64,000 bases of DNA from Misgurnus anguillicaudatus (Eukaryota > Chordata > Actinopteri > Cypriniformes > Cobitidae), in NCBI RefSeq assembly GCF_027580225.2, contig NC_073359.2, positions 8,670,001-8,734,000 of the forward strand, written 5' to 3'. Shown here in pieces: positions 1 through 13,800 of the stretch; within the stretch, counting starts at the first letter, position 1, and every line of letters begins with the position of its first letter. Below the pieces are notes generated by a model. The model was not told the DNA's origin and did no database searches. It was given only the letters and a program-made list of their open reading frames with translations. The position numbers were made by a program, and so were the translations under genes.

Positions 1-689
1 ATTTCTAGATTGTTCTACTGAGTCATTTACCTACTCGGCTCCTTCGAACTGAATCAAATTCTCGGTCAGTTTTTCCCAATAGAGAATCGTCACGGTATTT
101 GAACAAGATTTGCATGTGGGCAGAGCTTGTGGTCGTGTTATATTGAAAGTTTAAAAAAGGAAAGTATTAGAGAGTACTTTTCTTTGTTTTTTTTTTGTTT
201 TGTTTTTTTTGATAACCATTTAATTTGTGGACATATGAGAATGTAAACAAATAAACCAGTGTTTCATCTTTTCTAATTACCTTGTTGAAGAAATTATTTA
301 AGGAAATAAGTCTACACAAAGACACTTAGTCCAACTTTATTGATTTTATTAAGAGATGTAGTGTATTACAAATTCTTGTGTGTACACCTCTCTTAATTGG
401 AGGCACCGCGTCACTTATTTCTGCTTGTATACTTAAAGAGAAAATTCAGCACGAATTCAACATTCAAGCAGCTGAGGGCACAGGACGTACTGTTTCATTT
501 ATTAATAGCGCCATTGTGTCTTACTATAGGGTTACATATGTAAACCTCTGCATGTGGGTATGGGAAGCTTTTGAATTTGGATAGGCCAAATACATGCGGA
601 ATTACCCAAAATTACCTCAGAGCATGACTGGTTAAGCTGTTTGACAATTCACTGGAAAAAAATTATTCCGTTTTAGACTCCAACGTCAG

Positions 690-860
690 TAAAAAATAAG
701 GAAGGAACTTAGACTTAAAGTGAGAACTTCACAAACCACCGCTGCCACTTTAAAGTCAGTCAACTCCACAACAATATGTAATGTGAATATATTTAATATT
801 TTAAGTTCAAAGCATGTTTGTGGTCATAACAGTTGTGTTTTACTGTAATTATAATTGAAC
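690..860 (+). repeat. Diverged extra copy of the receptor 5' flank
   Basis: Words such as GGAAGGAACT, ACCACCGCTGC and AGTCAACTCCACAACA recur in the same order at about 1570-1740 and 56465-56640, just upstream of the signal-peptide exons. No signal exon follows here. It looks like a relic of a third tandem copy. Confidence 0.4.
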
Positions 861-1039
861 TTCAAAGATTAAAATCAAGTTAAGACAGAATTATGTGATG
901 ATGTGAAAAGAGAGAATTTATATGTGCGTCAGGTTTTGTCGACACAACACGTTCACGTGTGACACACCTGTGTATCCTCTCTCACAACTCCTCTGAAAAC
1001 CTCCTCACTCCTCCATCCTCAGCTTCTCGCTCTGCTATT

Positions 1040-1260
1040 AAACTTTTGAAATGTGCTTCATGACTGAGTTTGAGTTTTCTGAGTTGTGGGTTGGTGGACA
1101 GAGGAGCGAGAAAAAGATGAATCATGAATCTAAGAAGCACCCAGAGTATTTCCTCTTCCTCTTGATCTTATTGTGTTTACTGGCAGCTGTAAAACACATT
1201 GACATCAAGAACTGTGCTGGAGTTTGGAGCAGCGATATGAAAATAATTTATGTGTAAATG
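1040..1260 (+). other. Conserved block upstream of gene A (possible 5' UTR exon or promoter)
   Basis: Matches 53846-54055 upstream of gene B over about 210 nt. An open frame (1051-1257) with a hydrophobic run YFLFLLILLCLLAAV exists here, but gene B has a stop in the matching frame, so a shared coding role is unlikely. It probably belongs to the duplicated 5' flank. Confidence 0.4.
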
Positions 1261-1766
1261 TGAACAACTAAGTATGTATGTTATGATTTTTATTCTTCTC
1301 TTAAATTAGGTTAATTTAGCTGTTCTGGTATTATTTGATTTCAGTTTATGAGTCAACGTGTTAAACATGGCTGAAATACTGTTCACACAATTGAAAAAAA
1401 ACAAAGTGTATAATATTTATTTTGACACTGAATTTGTATTTAACATTTTCTAAGAGTTAAGCTATTTTTGTTGAACATTTACTAATAAAGAAATTGATTC
1501 ATGCGGTTTGTGTTAGACTGCATTTACAGTTTAAGACTGCTGCAAGTGTTTACGTTGGCTTTAGTAAGAAAAAGGAAGGAACTGAGATCAGCAGCTTTTT
1601 ATAGCTATTAGTTTATAAAACAAAATCTTAAACACCACTGCTGCAACTTGAAGTCAGACAACTCAACACCAGTATATACTGTATGTATGTTTAATCTTTT
1701 ACTGAAGTTGAATTATAAAATAATATTTCAAGCATGTTTGAATATTTGTGAATTCTTCAAAGTGAA

Positions 1767-1815
1767 ATGATGAACTCCAGACTTTCATATCCGATCCTGT
1801 TGTTACACATTCAAG
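1767..1815 (+). CDS. Gene A exon 1: signal peptide
   Basis: Two consecutive ATG codons (1767 and 1770) open MMNSRLSYPILLLHIQ, a short hydrophobic leader. The exon ends in phase 1 at CAAG|GTATG. The equivalent exon of gene B (56658-56706) has the same length, the same double ATG and the same phase, which supports the start. The hydrophobic core is short for a signal peptide. Confidence 0.7.
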
Positions 1816-4800
1816 GTATGAACACTATTGAGTGCACTACAGTTTAGTTGATGTTGTTGTTGTTGTTAAAATCACCAAAGCTTTCTTCTTGAACCTTTTA
1901 ACAAAGTCAATGGGGACAGATGGATTGTTTTCCCCCCTGGTGGGCGTGGTTTTCAGGTTATGACATTTTGTGCTATGTCTCTATGTGTGGATGGATTTTT
2001 TTTTGTGAGCCAAAGCACACAAACAGTTGTTCAGACCTCCTCCACAAAGAAGATCTGTGCACATAGGCATCCAGTGCCGACCAAGGACACACCAAGTTAA
2101 AGGATTAGTCCATTTTCTTAAAAGAAAAATCCAGATAATTTACTCACCACCATGTCATCCAAAATGTTGATGTCTTTCTTTGTTCAGTCGAGAAGAAATT
2201 ATGTTTTTTGAAGAAAACATTGCAGAATTTTTCTAATTTTAAAGGACTTTAATAGAACCCAACATTTAAAGGGGACATTCCAGAAGACGTTTTTAAGATA
2301 TTAAATAAATCTTTGATGTCCCCAGAGTACATATGTGAAGTTTTAGCTCAAAATACCATATAGGTAATTTATTGTGGCATGTTAAAATAGGCAATTTATG
2401 GGGCTGAGCAAAAATGCACCGTTTTTGTGTGTATCCCTTTAAATCCAAACGAGCTGCTCAGGTGGGCGGAGTCTCAAGCGCTCCCGCTGTAGAGCTGACA
2501 GAACATCGAGGGAGATTCTCTCACGAAAGAAGTTTGTGAGCGATGTTAAGCATTATAAATATGAACAAGTTTAAAAAGTCAAGTATCTGTTTTATGCATA
2601 CTAAATACATGTTTATCAGTAGATGGGGAACATTGTGGAATAAAAATAAAGACTTAAGGTCTCATGGGACCCTTGTTTTAAACAGGCACAATGATTTTCA
2701 GCATGTTACAATAAAATACACGTCCACAAACACTCAGAAGTTTGCTTTTTGACCAAACCACACGAGCACATTTAAATGATCTGTAATAAAACAACACGTT
2801 TAATGCTTAAACTTTAGAGAAACAGATCAAATTACATGTTTAAGTTTATTGTGCACACATATTGAACACATTCGCGTTTCTGTCAGTCTCTCATCTATTT
2901 TGTAACTCCTCATTCATTTGAAACTTCAGAGAAACATTAAACAACATATTTACTTATTGTGTATGATAGTGAATACGCGTTGTTCACTCACTCGGTCTCG
3001 TGCAGTGCATTAATCCTCGTGTTCATTTATATAAACTTCAGAGAAACATATTAAACAACATAACTTGCTTGAAAGCGAACCGTCGCGTTGCTCTCTCTCT
3101 CTCTCGTTCGTTCGCTCACTCGCTCTCTCTCTCTTGCACTAAGGTAACGTTAATCCTTTAGAACGTTGATTCAATCTTTAGAAAGATTATTAAAACTACA
3201 AGTTATAAGATTGTAGGCTCCTGTTTGTGTTTGATGGAATACAAACGCGTCGTGCTGTCAGTCATTCTTTCTCTCTGTCTATCGCACTCGTGAGGCCGTT
3301 CATGGTTGGATAGCGCAGTTAAAGGGGCGGTATCATTATAATTGGAGCCCTTACCTACGTCATGGGGGGAGCGAAATCCGCATGACCTATTTATTCACAT
3401 GCTTGCAGAGAGAGCCTTACCAAAACAAAGTTACAGGGTTGCTATTTTTCATGTTTTCTGGGTTGGAAGAAGCACTAGGGACCCGATTATAGCACTTAAA
3501 CATGGAAAAAGTCTGATTTTCATGGAATGTCCCCTTTAATACTTAATTCAACACTTAACAGTTTTTTCAACGGAGTTTCAAAGGACTATAAACAATCCCA
3601 AACGAGGCATGAGGGTCTTGTCTAGCGAAACGATTGTCATTTTTGACAATAAAAATAACAAATATACACTTTTAAAGCACAACTTCTCGTCGTGTAGATC
3701 CGGTCTTGATGCGCCAGCTGACCCCACTACGTCACCGCAATACGTCATCACGTCAAGAGGTCACAGAGGACGAACGCGAAACTCCGCCCCAGTGTTTACA
3801 TGTGTTGAGAAAGAGGACCGTTCCTACGTTGTTGTATGTCAACTGATACTAATTAATGTCTTTGTGGCTGTTTATTGTTTAAAATGGTCCGCAAATGTGC
3901 GTTTTAGATATGTAACACGTGACTTCCCTACATCACTACGCATTTACGTTAGATCGCGCTGGACTGGACCTTGACGAAAAGTTGTGGTTTAAAAGTATAT
4001 ATTTTTTATTTTTCTTGTCAAAAATGACAATCGTTTCGCTAGATAAGACCCTTATGCCTCGTTTGGGATTGTTTATAGTCCTTTGAAACTCCGTTGAAAA
4101 AAACTGTTAAGTGTTGAGTTAAGTATTAAATGTTGGGTTCTATTAAAGTCCATTAAAATTAGAAAAATTCTGCAATGTTTTCTTCAAAAAACATAATTTA
4201 TTCTGGACTGAACAAAGAAAGACATCAATATTTTGGATGACATGGTGGTGAGTAAATTATCTGGATTTTTCTTTTAAGAAAATGGAATATTCCTTTAAGC
4301 TTTTCCTGATTCCTATCCCTAAATGGGGGAGGACAGAGGGCCTGAAGTACGACAGGTCGTGGCACATAAGTCGGTACCTTAGGCACATAGCCGGGCCTTG
4401 GGTACAAGAAAGCCTTAACCATCCCCGGTGCAAATTCAAGGCACGTAGGAGAAACCGACAGGGCCTGAAGGTCACCCACTCTCCTCAGAGAAGTGACTGC
4501 CAACAGAAGTACTGTCTTAAGTGCCACAAACTTGACTGGAACGGTCTCAATGGGCTCAAACGGAGCCATGGACAGACCTTCCAGCACAACAGCCAGGTCC
4601 CAAGCTGGGACCCTGGGTCAGACTACAGGCCTCAGCCTCCAAGTGCCATGAAGGAAGCGAACCACCAGCGGGTCTCTCCCAAGGGACTGCCCGACCAAAG
4701 GAACATGGTAAGCCGAGATGGCCGCCACATACACCTTCAGCGTAGAAGGAGATAACCCTGCGGTGAACTTTTCCTGCAGAAACTCCAAGACTGTACCAAT

Positions 4801-7800
4801 TGGGCAGTTCACAGGGTCATGCAGGTGTTTGCTGCACCAGGAAGTAAAAACTCTCCATTTAAAGGCATAAAGCTTCCTCGTGGAGGGAGCTCTGGAGTGA
4901 AGAATGGTCTCGGCAGCCTCAGCTGAGAGACCAGATTCTATGAGTCTGGCCCCCTCAGTGGCCAGACCCACAGTTTCCATAACTCTGGGCGGGGGTGAAG
5001 AATCAAGCCACCCCCCAGAGAGAGGAGATCCCTCCTGACGGGTATTTCCCAAGGTGAGCCGTCAAGGAGGGACACCAGGTCCGAGAACCATATTCGGTTC
5101 GGCCAGAGTGGGGCTACCAACAACAGGCGGACGTTGTTGCGACGAACCCTCTCCAGAACTCCCGGGAGCAGAGCGATTGGGGGAAAAGCCTACAGCCGTA
5201 GCCTCGGCCACGGGTGAACCATGGCATCCAGTCCCAGCGGTGCTGGGCGTGTGAGAGAAAACATAGCGGACAGTGTGTCGTCTCTCTGGAAGCAAACAGA
5301 TCCACTTCCACCTGGTAAAATCTCGTCCAAATGGACTCCACCACCTGAGGGTGGAGCCTCCACTCCCCGGGCCTCAGCCCCTGTCTCGACAGGACGCCTG
5401 CTCCCTGATTCAGACACCCGGGAATGTACACTGCTCTGGGGGACAACAACTTCCCCTGTGTCCACAGAAGGATATGCCGCGCCAATTTGTGACCAGTCAC
5501 GGAAAGTAGGGACACATGTCGGATCTGGGGCATTTTGAGTTATTCATAGATTCTGAAAGTGCAGATTCTAAGCTTTCCAACGATGTGCAACACATGGAAA
5601 TCTGATAAGATTTGGAGAAGTTGTGGCCATTTGAATGTAACACATTCAAGAAAGAGAATGCTGAGAAATTTGAGAAAGAAAAAAGTTAACACTTTCCCTT
5701 TTCCCTGGCTGGAGAGACAATAGGGCTCATTTACATCTCATTTAGCTAAGCCATACCCCCTGTAAAGCCGTTTTGAGATACAGCTGTTCTAGCAGCATAT
5801 GTAGTATTTTATTACAGAAGTCCGAATGACAAAATGCAAAAATAAACAGGACTTTTAACGTTACCTTTGTGGGGATCACAAGTCGAATCCAGTCTGTTTC
5901 AGATGTGTGAATCATCCAATGATTTTTGTCCACAAATGCGTATAATCCGTGAAATATAGATATATAGTCTATTTCGCATGAACTTCTGGTAATACAATAT
6001 AATATACAATCGGAGGACTATTAACATCGTAACATGTAAGGGTATATCAGATTACACTCCGGTTTTTACGTTCCGTTAAACACATGAACCCGCCTTCAAA
6101 GTTTGTATTTAAAATAATAGATAATCCAAAAACAGCACCGTCGAAAACGTGAAGTCCTTAAGAGATGTTACCAATCGCTCGCTCGTTCCTCCATCAGCCA
6201 ATGACTTCATGGAAAATATTGATAGACAAAACATGTAGCCAATTATATAAAGAATACAACGATCTCTGTGTAACTTCTGTGTGTTTGGACAAATAACAGT
6301 CAGCCGCATCGTACGTCAGCCGCATCACTGACTTTATGGGGCGCCGCAGTCGGATGACGTCAAAGTACCGCGAGAGCGAGTCGAAATTGAACTACTCCGT
6401 AAGATTTCTTAAAGAGCTCTCACGGTACTTTGACGTCATCCGACTGCGGCGCCCCATAAAGTCAGGCTGACGTACGATGCGGCTGACTGTTATTTGTTCC
6501 GCCCCAGCTTCTTTTATATTTCTTTTGTTTTGTGCGCCCGAGCTTCATTTACAGTCTGGGGAGACACACGCTATAAGTTTGAAAAAAATAAATAAAACTA
6601 AGCAAACATGTCTAAGGGACAGAGCAGCCACGTCACTACAGTCACGTGACTTCACGCTCGAGCCGGAAGAGAAGACAATGCTGAATAAAGTCATAATTCT
6701 TGCTATTTTGGACCAAACTGTATTTTGGAACTTCAACACAATTTTACTGACCCACTGATGTCACATGGGCTACTTTGATAATGTTTTTATTACCTTTCTG
6801 GACATGGAAACCGTACATAGATTTTCAATGGAGGAGACAGAAAGCTCTCGGACTAAATCTAATATTAAAACATCTTAAACTGTCTTCCGAAGATGAACGG
6901 AGGTCTTCCGAGTTTAGAACGACATAAGGGTAAGTCATTAATGACATTATTTTCAGTTTCACGCTGTTCCCTTTGGGGGCGGAGGCGAAAACACAAGCTT
7001 ATCCAGTATGTAAATATACACACAGACAATGACACCCCCCGCTGCACGCTAGAATCTCCGGAAAAACAAGCCTATTTTAAAATGTAAAATAAAAATGTAC
7101 GCTTTCAAATATACATAAACTGCTATCTCAAACATGGAGAGGCTTCTTCGTGATCTCAACTAACAGACTCTGCAATAAAACAAAAATCACAAATTTTGAA
7201 AAAAAAAAACGTTTCTCATTTTCTCGAAACTTGTGCTGCCGACGTGTGTCCCTGATTTCCCTGACGGGTCACATTTGTACAAAGGGCGTGAACGCAAACC
7301 CCCCTGGTGGTTGATGTACGCGACTACCGACGTGTTGTCTGTCCGGACTAACACGTGATGGCCCCGCAGGTGAGGGATGAAACATCTCAGGGCGTAGAAC
7401 ACCGCCATCATCTCTAGGCAATTTATGTGCCAGATGAGTGTCTGGCCCCCCATAATCCATGAGCCAAATGGCCCTCCATAGTTGCTCCCCAGCCTGTGAG
7501 GGAAGCATCCGTTGTCAGCGTAACTCGACGGTACTGAGCCCCCAACATCAGTCCTTGGGAGAGAAACCATGGTCTCTTTCAAAGATCTAAGGCACGAAGA
7601 CATCTGCGTGTGACCTTGATCAGACGGAACGGGTTGCCCCTCGGGGAAAACCCTTTGGTTTTAAGCCACCACTGTAGCGGTCTCATGTGAAGCAGCCCAA
7701 GGGGTATCACATTGGACGCTGCTGCCATGAGCCCCAACAACCTCTGAAATTGTTTTACATTGTGTGACTGGCCTAACTTCACACTGCCTACAGCCAAAAG

Positions 7801-10800
7801 TATGGATTCCAAACGAGCAGGGGACAGATGTGCCTGCATTGTTGTTGAATCCCATATAACGCCAAGAAAAGCTGTCCTCTGTACTGGAGAGAGGATGCTT
7901 TTCTTTGCATTTAGCCTTAACCCCAGTCCTCTCATGTGGGTCAGCACAGCATCTCGATGCTGCGCTGCCATACTCTCTGATTGGGCTAAAATTAACCAAT
8001 CGTCTATGTAGTTTAAGACACGGATGCCCCGGAGTCGTAATGGAGCCAGCGCTGCATCCATGCACTTTGTAAATGTACGAGGTGACAGAGATAGACCGAA
8101 AGGGAGAACCCGATATTGGTAAGCCAGGCCCCAGAAGGCGAACCTCAGGAATCTCCTGTGTTGCGGGAGGATAGATATGTGAAAATACGCGTCTTTTAGA
8201 TCTATCGTCACAAACCAGTCCTCGGATCTGATTTGTGTGACGATCTGCTTTATAGTTAACATCTTGAACTTTAGTTTTGCAACAGACCGGTTCAGATGAC
8301 GTAGATCTAAAATAGGACGTAACCCCCCGTCTTTCTTTGGAACTATGAAATAGCGGCTGTAAAACCCTGACTCCTTGTTGTGAGGAGGAACACATTCTAT
8401 GGCTTCCTTGCACAAGAGAGTTTCTACTTCTTGTTCCATTATTAGAGCCTGCCCAGATCCCACTATGGTAGATAACACGCCGTTGAATTGGGGTGGCTGG
8501 TTGCCTTTTTCTATTATTTGCAGAACCCACTGAGACACGTTTGGCAGGAGTTTCCACGCTGCCAAATTTTCTATAAGGGGGACCAGCCTCTCGAGACTGG
8601 CTTTTGGTGTACTGCTTAAACTTTTCCCGGTGCCCTGAACCAAACTGGCAGGGTTTAACCTGGGTGATATTAATGCCTCCCTCCTCGGAGAGAGGTGTTG
8701 CGTGCCCCGCGCATGAGGCACACAAGAATATGAAGCCGCTGTGCCCCGAAACACACACTGCGGCGGGGTTAACACACTGGCATCCCGATGGCATCAAGGA
8801 GAGACGGGCACCGTGTTGTGAGGTGACTGCCGGCTCTCCCCGACTGGGGGCTGCCCTCGGAAATATGACACTACGTCCCTCAGGACTTCTTTTTAGCCGA
8901 CGCCTTCCTCGCCATAATAACAGTCCTCAGGTCTGTTTTCTGCTTGGATAAAGTCTGAGTGCGACCGCCCGAACCCCAGTTTTTTTGAGGGGGACCATGA
9001 GTGGCAACACTATGCTTTTGCGATGCTCTATACGATGTCGATGGCTGCTCCCGCCCAGCAGCCCTAGAATCAAGAGCACGGCGGGGGAGATAGCGTTTCG
9101 AACACCGCCGACTGCTTACGAGCCTCCGCAAATCTCTCAACGACAGTATTAACGGCATCGCCGAAGAGACCGGAGGGCCCAACGGGCTCGTCTAAGAGAA
9201 ATGCCCTATCTGAGGTTTTAAGCTCGGACAGATTAAGCCATAAATGGCGTTCCGTGGCTACAAGAGCTTCCATTGATCTACCCACGGCTTTCGCAGTTTC
9301 TTTAATCGCCCTGAGTGACACATCAGTAACTCAATGAAGCTCTTTAAATATATCAGATGTACCCCCCGCCTCGGTATCTAAATCTTTAAGCAGTTCTGCT
9401 TGGTACGCCTGTAAGATAGCTAAGGTATGCAGTGAAGCCCCAGCCTGCCCTGCAGACTTATAAGCTTTACCCACTAAAGACGAAGTTAATCTAACCGGTT
9501 TTGTGGGAAGCAAAGGCGATTTTAATGATGACGCCGCAGCGGGGGAGAGATAGCTCGCAAGCGTCTGCTCCACCCGGGGCATCGTTAAATATCCACAGCT
9601 TGCTGTGGAGATCAGGAAAGAAAGGCATGTTGCGCCGCGAAGGTTGAGGTTTCTGTTTTAAGAAGTGCTCGTCTAACATGCTCTGAGGATGCGCGCTCTG
9701 TGTCTCCGCCGGCCAGTCTAATTTTAAGCGAGGCACGGCATTAGTGACAACCTCCATTAAATCATCAAACGCGGGGGACGAATGAGAAGGCTCCTCAGCG
9801 TCCACCACGTCCACAGACATAATATCGACTTCCTCGGACGACGATAAATGCAAATCTGGGCTCCCCCCGGGCGGAAGAAACCGCAGCGCGGGCTTCCGAA
9901 TCCAGAGACGAGGCACTAGATCCCGCTGGTGAAGGCTGAGAAAGGGGAAGATCCGTCTCAAGCTCGTCCGCGAGATCTAGTTGTGATCCCCACGATCGCA
10001 GCTTCCACTCTGCCTCGTCAGCAGCGGGGCCAGAACCGTAGGGAACACGCGGCTCACCACCCTCTTTGAAGAGTGCGAGCCGCGAGCGCAACGTACGGAG
10101 CGGCATCCTTTCACAATGTGCACAACAACCCCTCTCAAGAGATGATTGTGCGTGTTGTGCCCCGAGAGAGTCTGTGTCCACAGAGAGTCCTCGCTCGTAA
10201 TGAAACGAGGACACGGGGAAGCACACTCCTTAAAACTTTGTTTGGACTTGGACATGATAATGACACACACTCGCTTGCTGAGGCACAAAGAGCTGAAGTC
10301 GGCTTGCCGGGTGCTCTTTTTATAGCTTCCTGGTTCCCACGTCACCCGCCTATGACGTGTCACTTGACCATTGGATTGATTTGACCTACGTGCTTCAGAC
10401 GCAATCACGCAGAGGGCGTTCCCATAGCGTAACTTCGGCGACGCAGCTTGAGTTCCCTCGAAGGGGAACCTCCGGTTGTAAAATTACCTGTGTCCGTGTG
10501 AACTAGACCTTAATCTCATTTCAAGGGCATTAAATAAGGCTGAAAATCAAGAGGGGGAACAGGTGATGATCATGAAACAATAATGGGATAATTAATAAGG
10601 AGAAAGAGGGGGTCAAGATACGAGACAGGGAAATATTTATAAATATTTATAACTGTTAAAATTATTTAATGTAAGATGTTTAACTTAAAGTTGGTTGGAT
10701 TAAGATTAAAACCTTGATTTTGCTTTACTTAAAAAAGTTACATTTACAGTACAGTATGTTACAAATATCAGTATAATGCCTTTTTTTCAGGGTCCATAAT

Positions 10801-13800
10801 ATTGAACAGGTTTACTGTGACCTGTGATAAATTGAATATTTGTGCTGTGAGAGGGAGACAGGTGACACTGAGGTACGATTACTCAAACATCAACATCAAA
10901 ACTGGATTCTGGTTAAGCCAAAAACAGAGAACAAACTGGAGAAACAAAGATGAACCTGAAGATTTGACTTTAGATTCAGATTACTCAGGACGAGTGAAAC
11001 AGGAGATCAATGAAGGCTACTCACGACTCAAAATATATGATCTGATAGAGAGAGACAGTGGAGAATATCAGTTCATGATCATTATGAAGGATGGAGTTAA
11101 ATATCTCAGCTCAGACACAGTCAATCTAACAGTAACAGGTACATTTACATTCTCATCAGTCCAGTTCAACTCTTTTCATTTCTCATGTAATGTAAGGTTT
11201 TGCTTATTTAGTTTTACAGGTGAGGATGAATCCTGAATCTACAGATGGTCAAGTAAAACTGATCTGTGATTCTTCCTGCAATCTCATTTTTGAAAATTAT
11301 TACTTCTGGTGCAAGAATGGACGATATTTACAATCCAGCACAAACATACTTGAGCTATCCAGAGGAAACACTGACAGCTATTCCTGCTCCACGTATAGCG
11401 AATACACTCAATCTTCTTCTGTGTGTAAGTGTGATTCAATATTTAGTTTAAAGGCTCACTGAAGTGCTTTGAAACGTGCAGCATCATTTGATGTGGTGAC
11501 ATCATTTTAACTGAAACAGGAAGTAGTGTTGCTATCTATTATACACAACCTTGTGTTTGCGGGACAGTACAGGGCACACAAAATACAAACAGATCTCAAG
11601 CTACAGCTCATCCAAAAAGTCAGGGGATTTGTATAAGGGTCATCCAAATAGTTGATTGATTTGTCACTAAGTGCTAAAGGGGTCTGAAAAGTAACCAATA
11701 GCATTTAAATTAGAGCAGTCCAGCAAAGCCGCATTTGACAACTTATGAGCATCACAGTTTTATTAAAATAAAGTCTAATAGAGTCCTGATTTTGATATAA
11801 TATAAAAACTGTTATGTAAGGAATAATTAACTGTTGAATTATTTGAAAATAATGCACACTCAAGGTGGTAATGCGGCACAATGCGAAGCCGAGTACACAG
11901 TCTGAATCACTTCTTATCCCCTACATAGTGCGCTATGTGCCAAAAAACTAGTAAATGTATAAACAAGTGTCTCATTTCAGCCTCTTGTTATTTTTAGGCG
12001 GAGGTTAAGTGCAATATAGGGGGTGGTACCCTTTAGCGCCTATAGAGCATTTGATTGGAAAGGAAATTTGATGCTGAGCTAAAGTCTAGGGCAGGGTTCC
12101 CCGAATCTTACCCTGGAGGGACGGAGCACTGCAAAGTTTAGCTCCAACCCTGATCAAACACACCTGATCAAGCTAAACAAGGTCTTCATGATCACTAGAA
12201 AATCACAGATGGGTAAGTTTGATTAGGTTTAGACCTAAACTCTGTAGTTCTCCGGCCCTCCAGGGTAGTTTAGTTTAGTTTAGTTTATTTATTTAAGGAC
12301 AGTGCACATTAATAAACATTTCTGTAAATGTGCCAGTATTAGCCAGCAGGCTAATTTTCAACTGTAGTCCATTTGGCAAGATGTTATAGTGGCTAAAAAC
12401 GCAACATATTAAATCACAAAACAATTAATATACATAATACTAGCTACATTAAACATCAAATCATAAAAACCTAAAACATATGACCAGACAGCCATACAAC
12501 TGTTGGGAAATTAATAAAATTACCATCTATCCATCTATCTGTCATACGTTACAAAAAGCTAAAATGTAAATACAAGCATATATAAATTATTATGAGAAAT
12601 GCTCACATCTTTGTGTACACAAAAGCCAGTCCTTAATATGGTTTTTTAATGTATGGTATGAGGTGGACTTTCTAATGGTAAGATTTGGGGAACCCTGGTG
12701 TAGGGTGTAGTGGCGGCCGGTGACTTCTCTTCTGAGAGGTGTGAATTCAAAATATGTGTTTGAAGTGTTATTTGTGTTGCTCGTCATGTCAAAATATGTG
12801 TTCAGTGAGTCATTTGAACCTATGAGCATCATGCATTATGTCAAAATAGGTCCCTGCTGCAGACGCATTATAAGGGTTTATGATAAAGAGACGCTCGCAT
12901 AAAAAAACCTCTCAAGACACTAACCTAACACTAAACTCTGATTATCTGGCACACACAAGCGTCTGTTTTATCATAAACCCCTTTGAAGCATCTGCAGCAG
13001 ACATGTATTTTGACATGATGAGCCACACATGATGGGTTAAATACGTTTTCACGAGCTACACGTCGTGCGCCGTCACCGGCTGCCAATGCTTTTTGTCCAC
13101 ATTCAAAAACATTTTTTTAATGTTTATATATGCCAATGTTGTCTGTGTTTTGGGCCATAACAGCTTATATACTGTGTCCTTTATATATTTATACTAAAAA
13201 GAAAAAGTTTAATTTTGATTTCATGAAGACTTTAAAATGAAAGAGTAAAATTTGTACAATCTTGTGTTGATTTTATTTATACAGATGTTCAAAATCAATT
13301 GTTTCTTGCAGGTCCTTCTAACAGTGTCTGTTGGGGTGTGACTTACACCTCTAGAAGAGTTTGTGCTTTAGTGGGATCAACAGTAGATATTCACTCTTCA
13401 TACTCACATCCCACTGGATATACAGTAGAGGAAACATTCTGGCATTTACCAAACAATAATACTTCAAAATATCAAGATCTGCGTGAGGATCATCATTTTG
13501 CTGGTCGTGTGGAGTTTGTGGGAAACACACTGAGAATCAAAGATGTCAAAACGAGTGACTCTGGTCAATATCTATTCAGGATCATCACCAACACATCAAA
13601 AGAATTTTCTGGTTATCCTGGAGTCACTCTTACTGTTACAGGTAACTGCTCATAATAAACTCTTTGTTAAGCTGCATTCACTGATCAGATTATAATGAAT
13701 ATATTTATGCTGCTGATTTGGTGTCCAGACAGCTGATGAATTTGACCTGCTCTTCTTTCCATGAAGTTTACACTGAATGTTTGAGGTTTTAATTTCTAAG

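Larger units (their letters stand above)
1905..10508 (-). mobile_element. Decayed DIRS-like retrotransposon with nested insertions in intron 1 of gene A
   Basis: Minus-strand order: gag-like ORF (10255 to about 8880), reverse transcriptase/RNase H (8775 to about 5114), tyrosine recombinase (5052-4299, with traces at about 1910-2096). Gene B's intron 1 lacks it: flanks at 1905 (CTTGAACCTTTTA) and 10508 (CCTTAATCTCATT) are adjacent at about 57105-57117. Frames carry stops and frameshifts. No intact inverted terminal repeats were found at either end. Two other elements are inserted in it (2101-4294 and 5489-7272). Confidence 0.75.

Noticed and set aside
1051..1257. 68-codon ORF with a hydrophobic stretch as a possible signal exon
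   Set aside because: The paralogous block at 53846-54055 has a stop in the same frame, and the in-phase signal exon is at 1767.
4282..4755. 157-codon plus-strand ORF
   Set aside because: Antisense of the DIRS recombinase; composition follows the minus-strand gene.
7661..8797. 378-codon minus-strand ORF
   Set aside because: Overlaps the RT frame 7579-8775, which carries all RT motifs; this frame has none.
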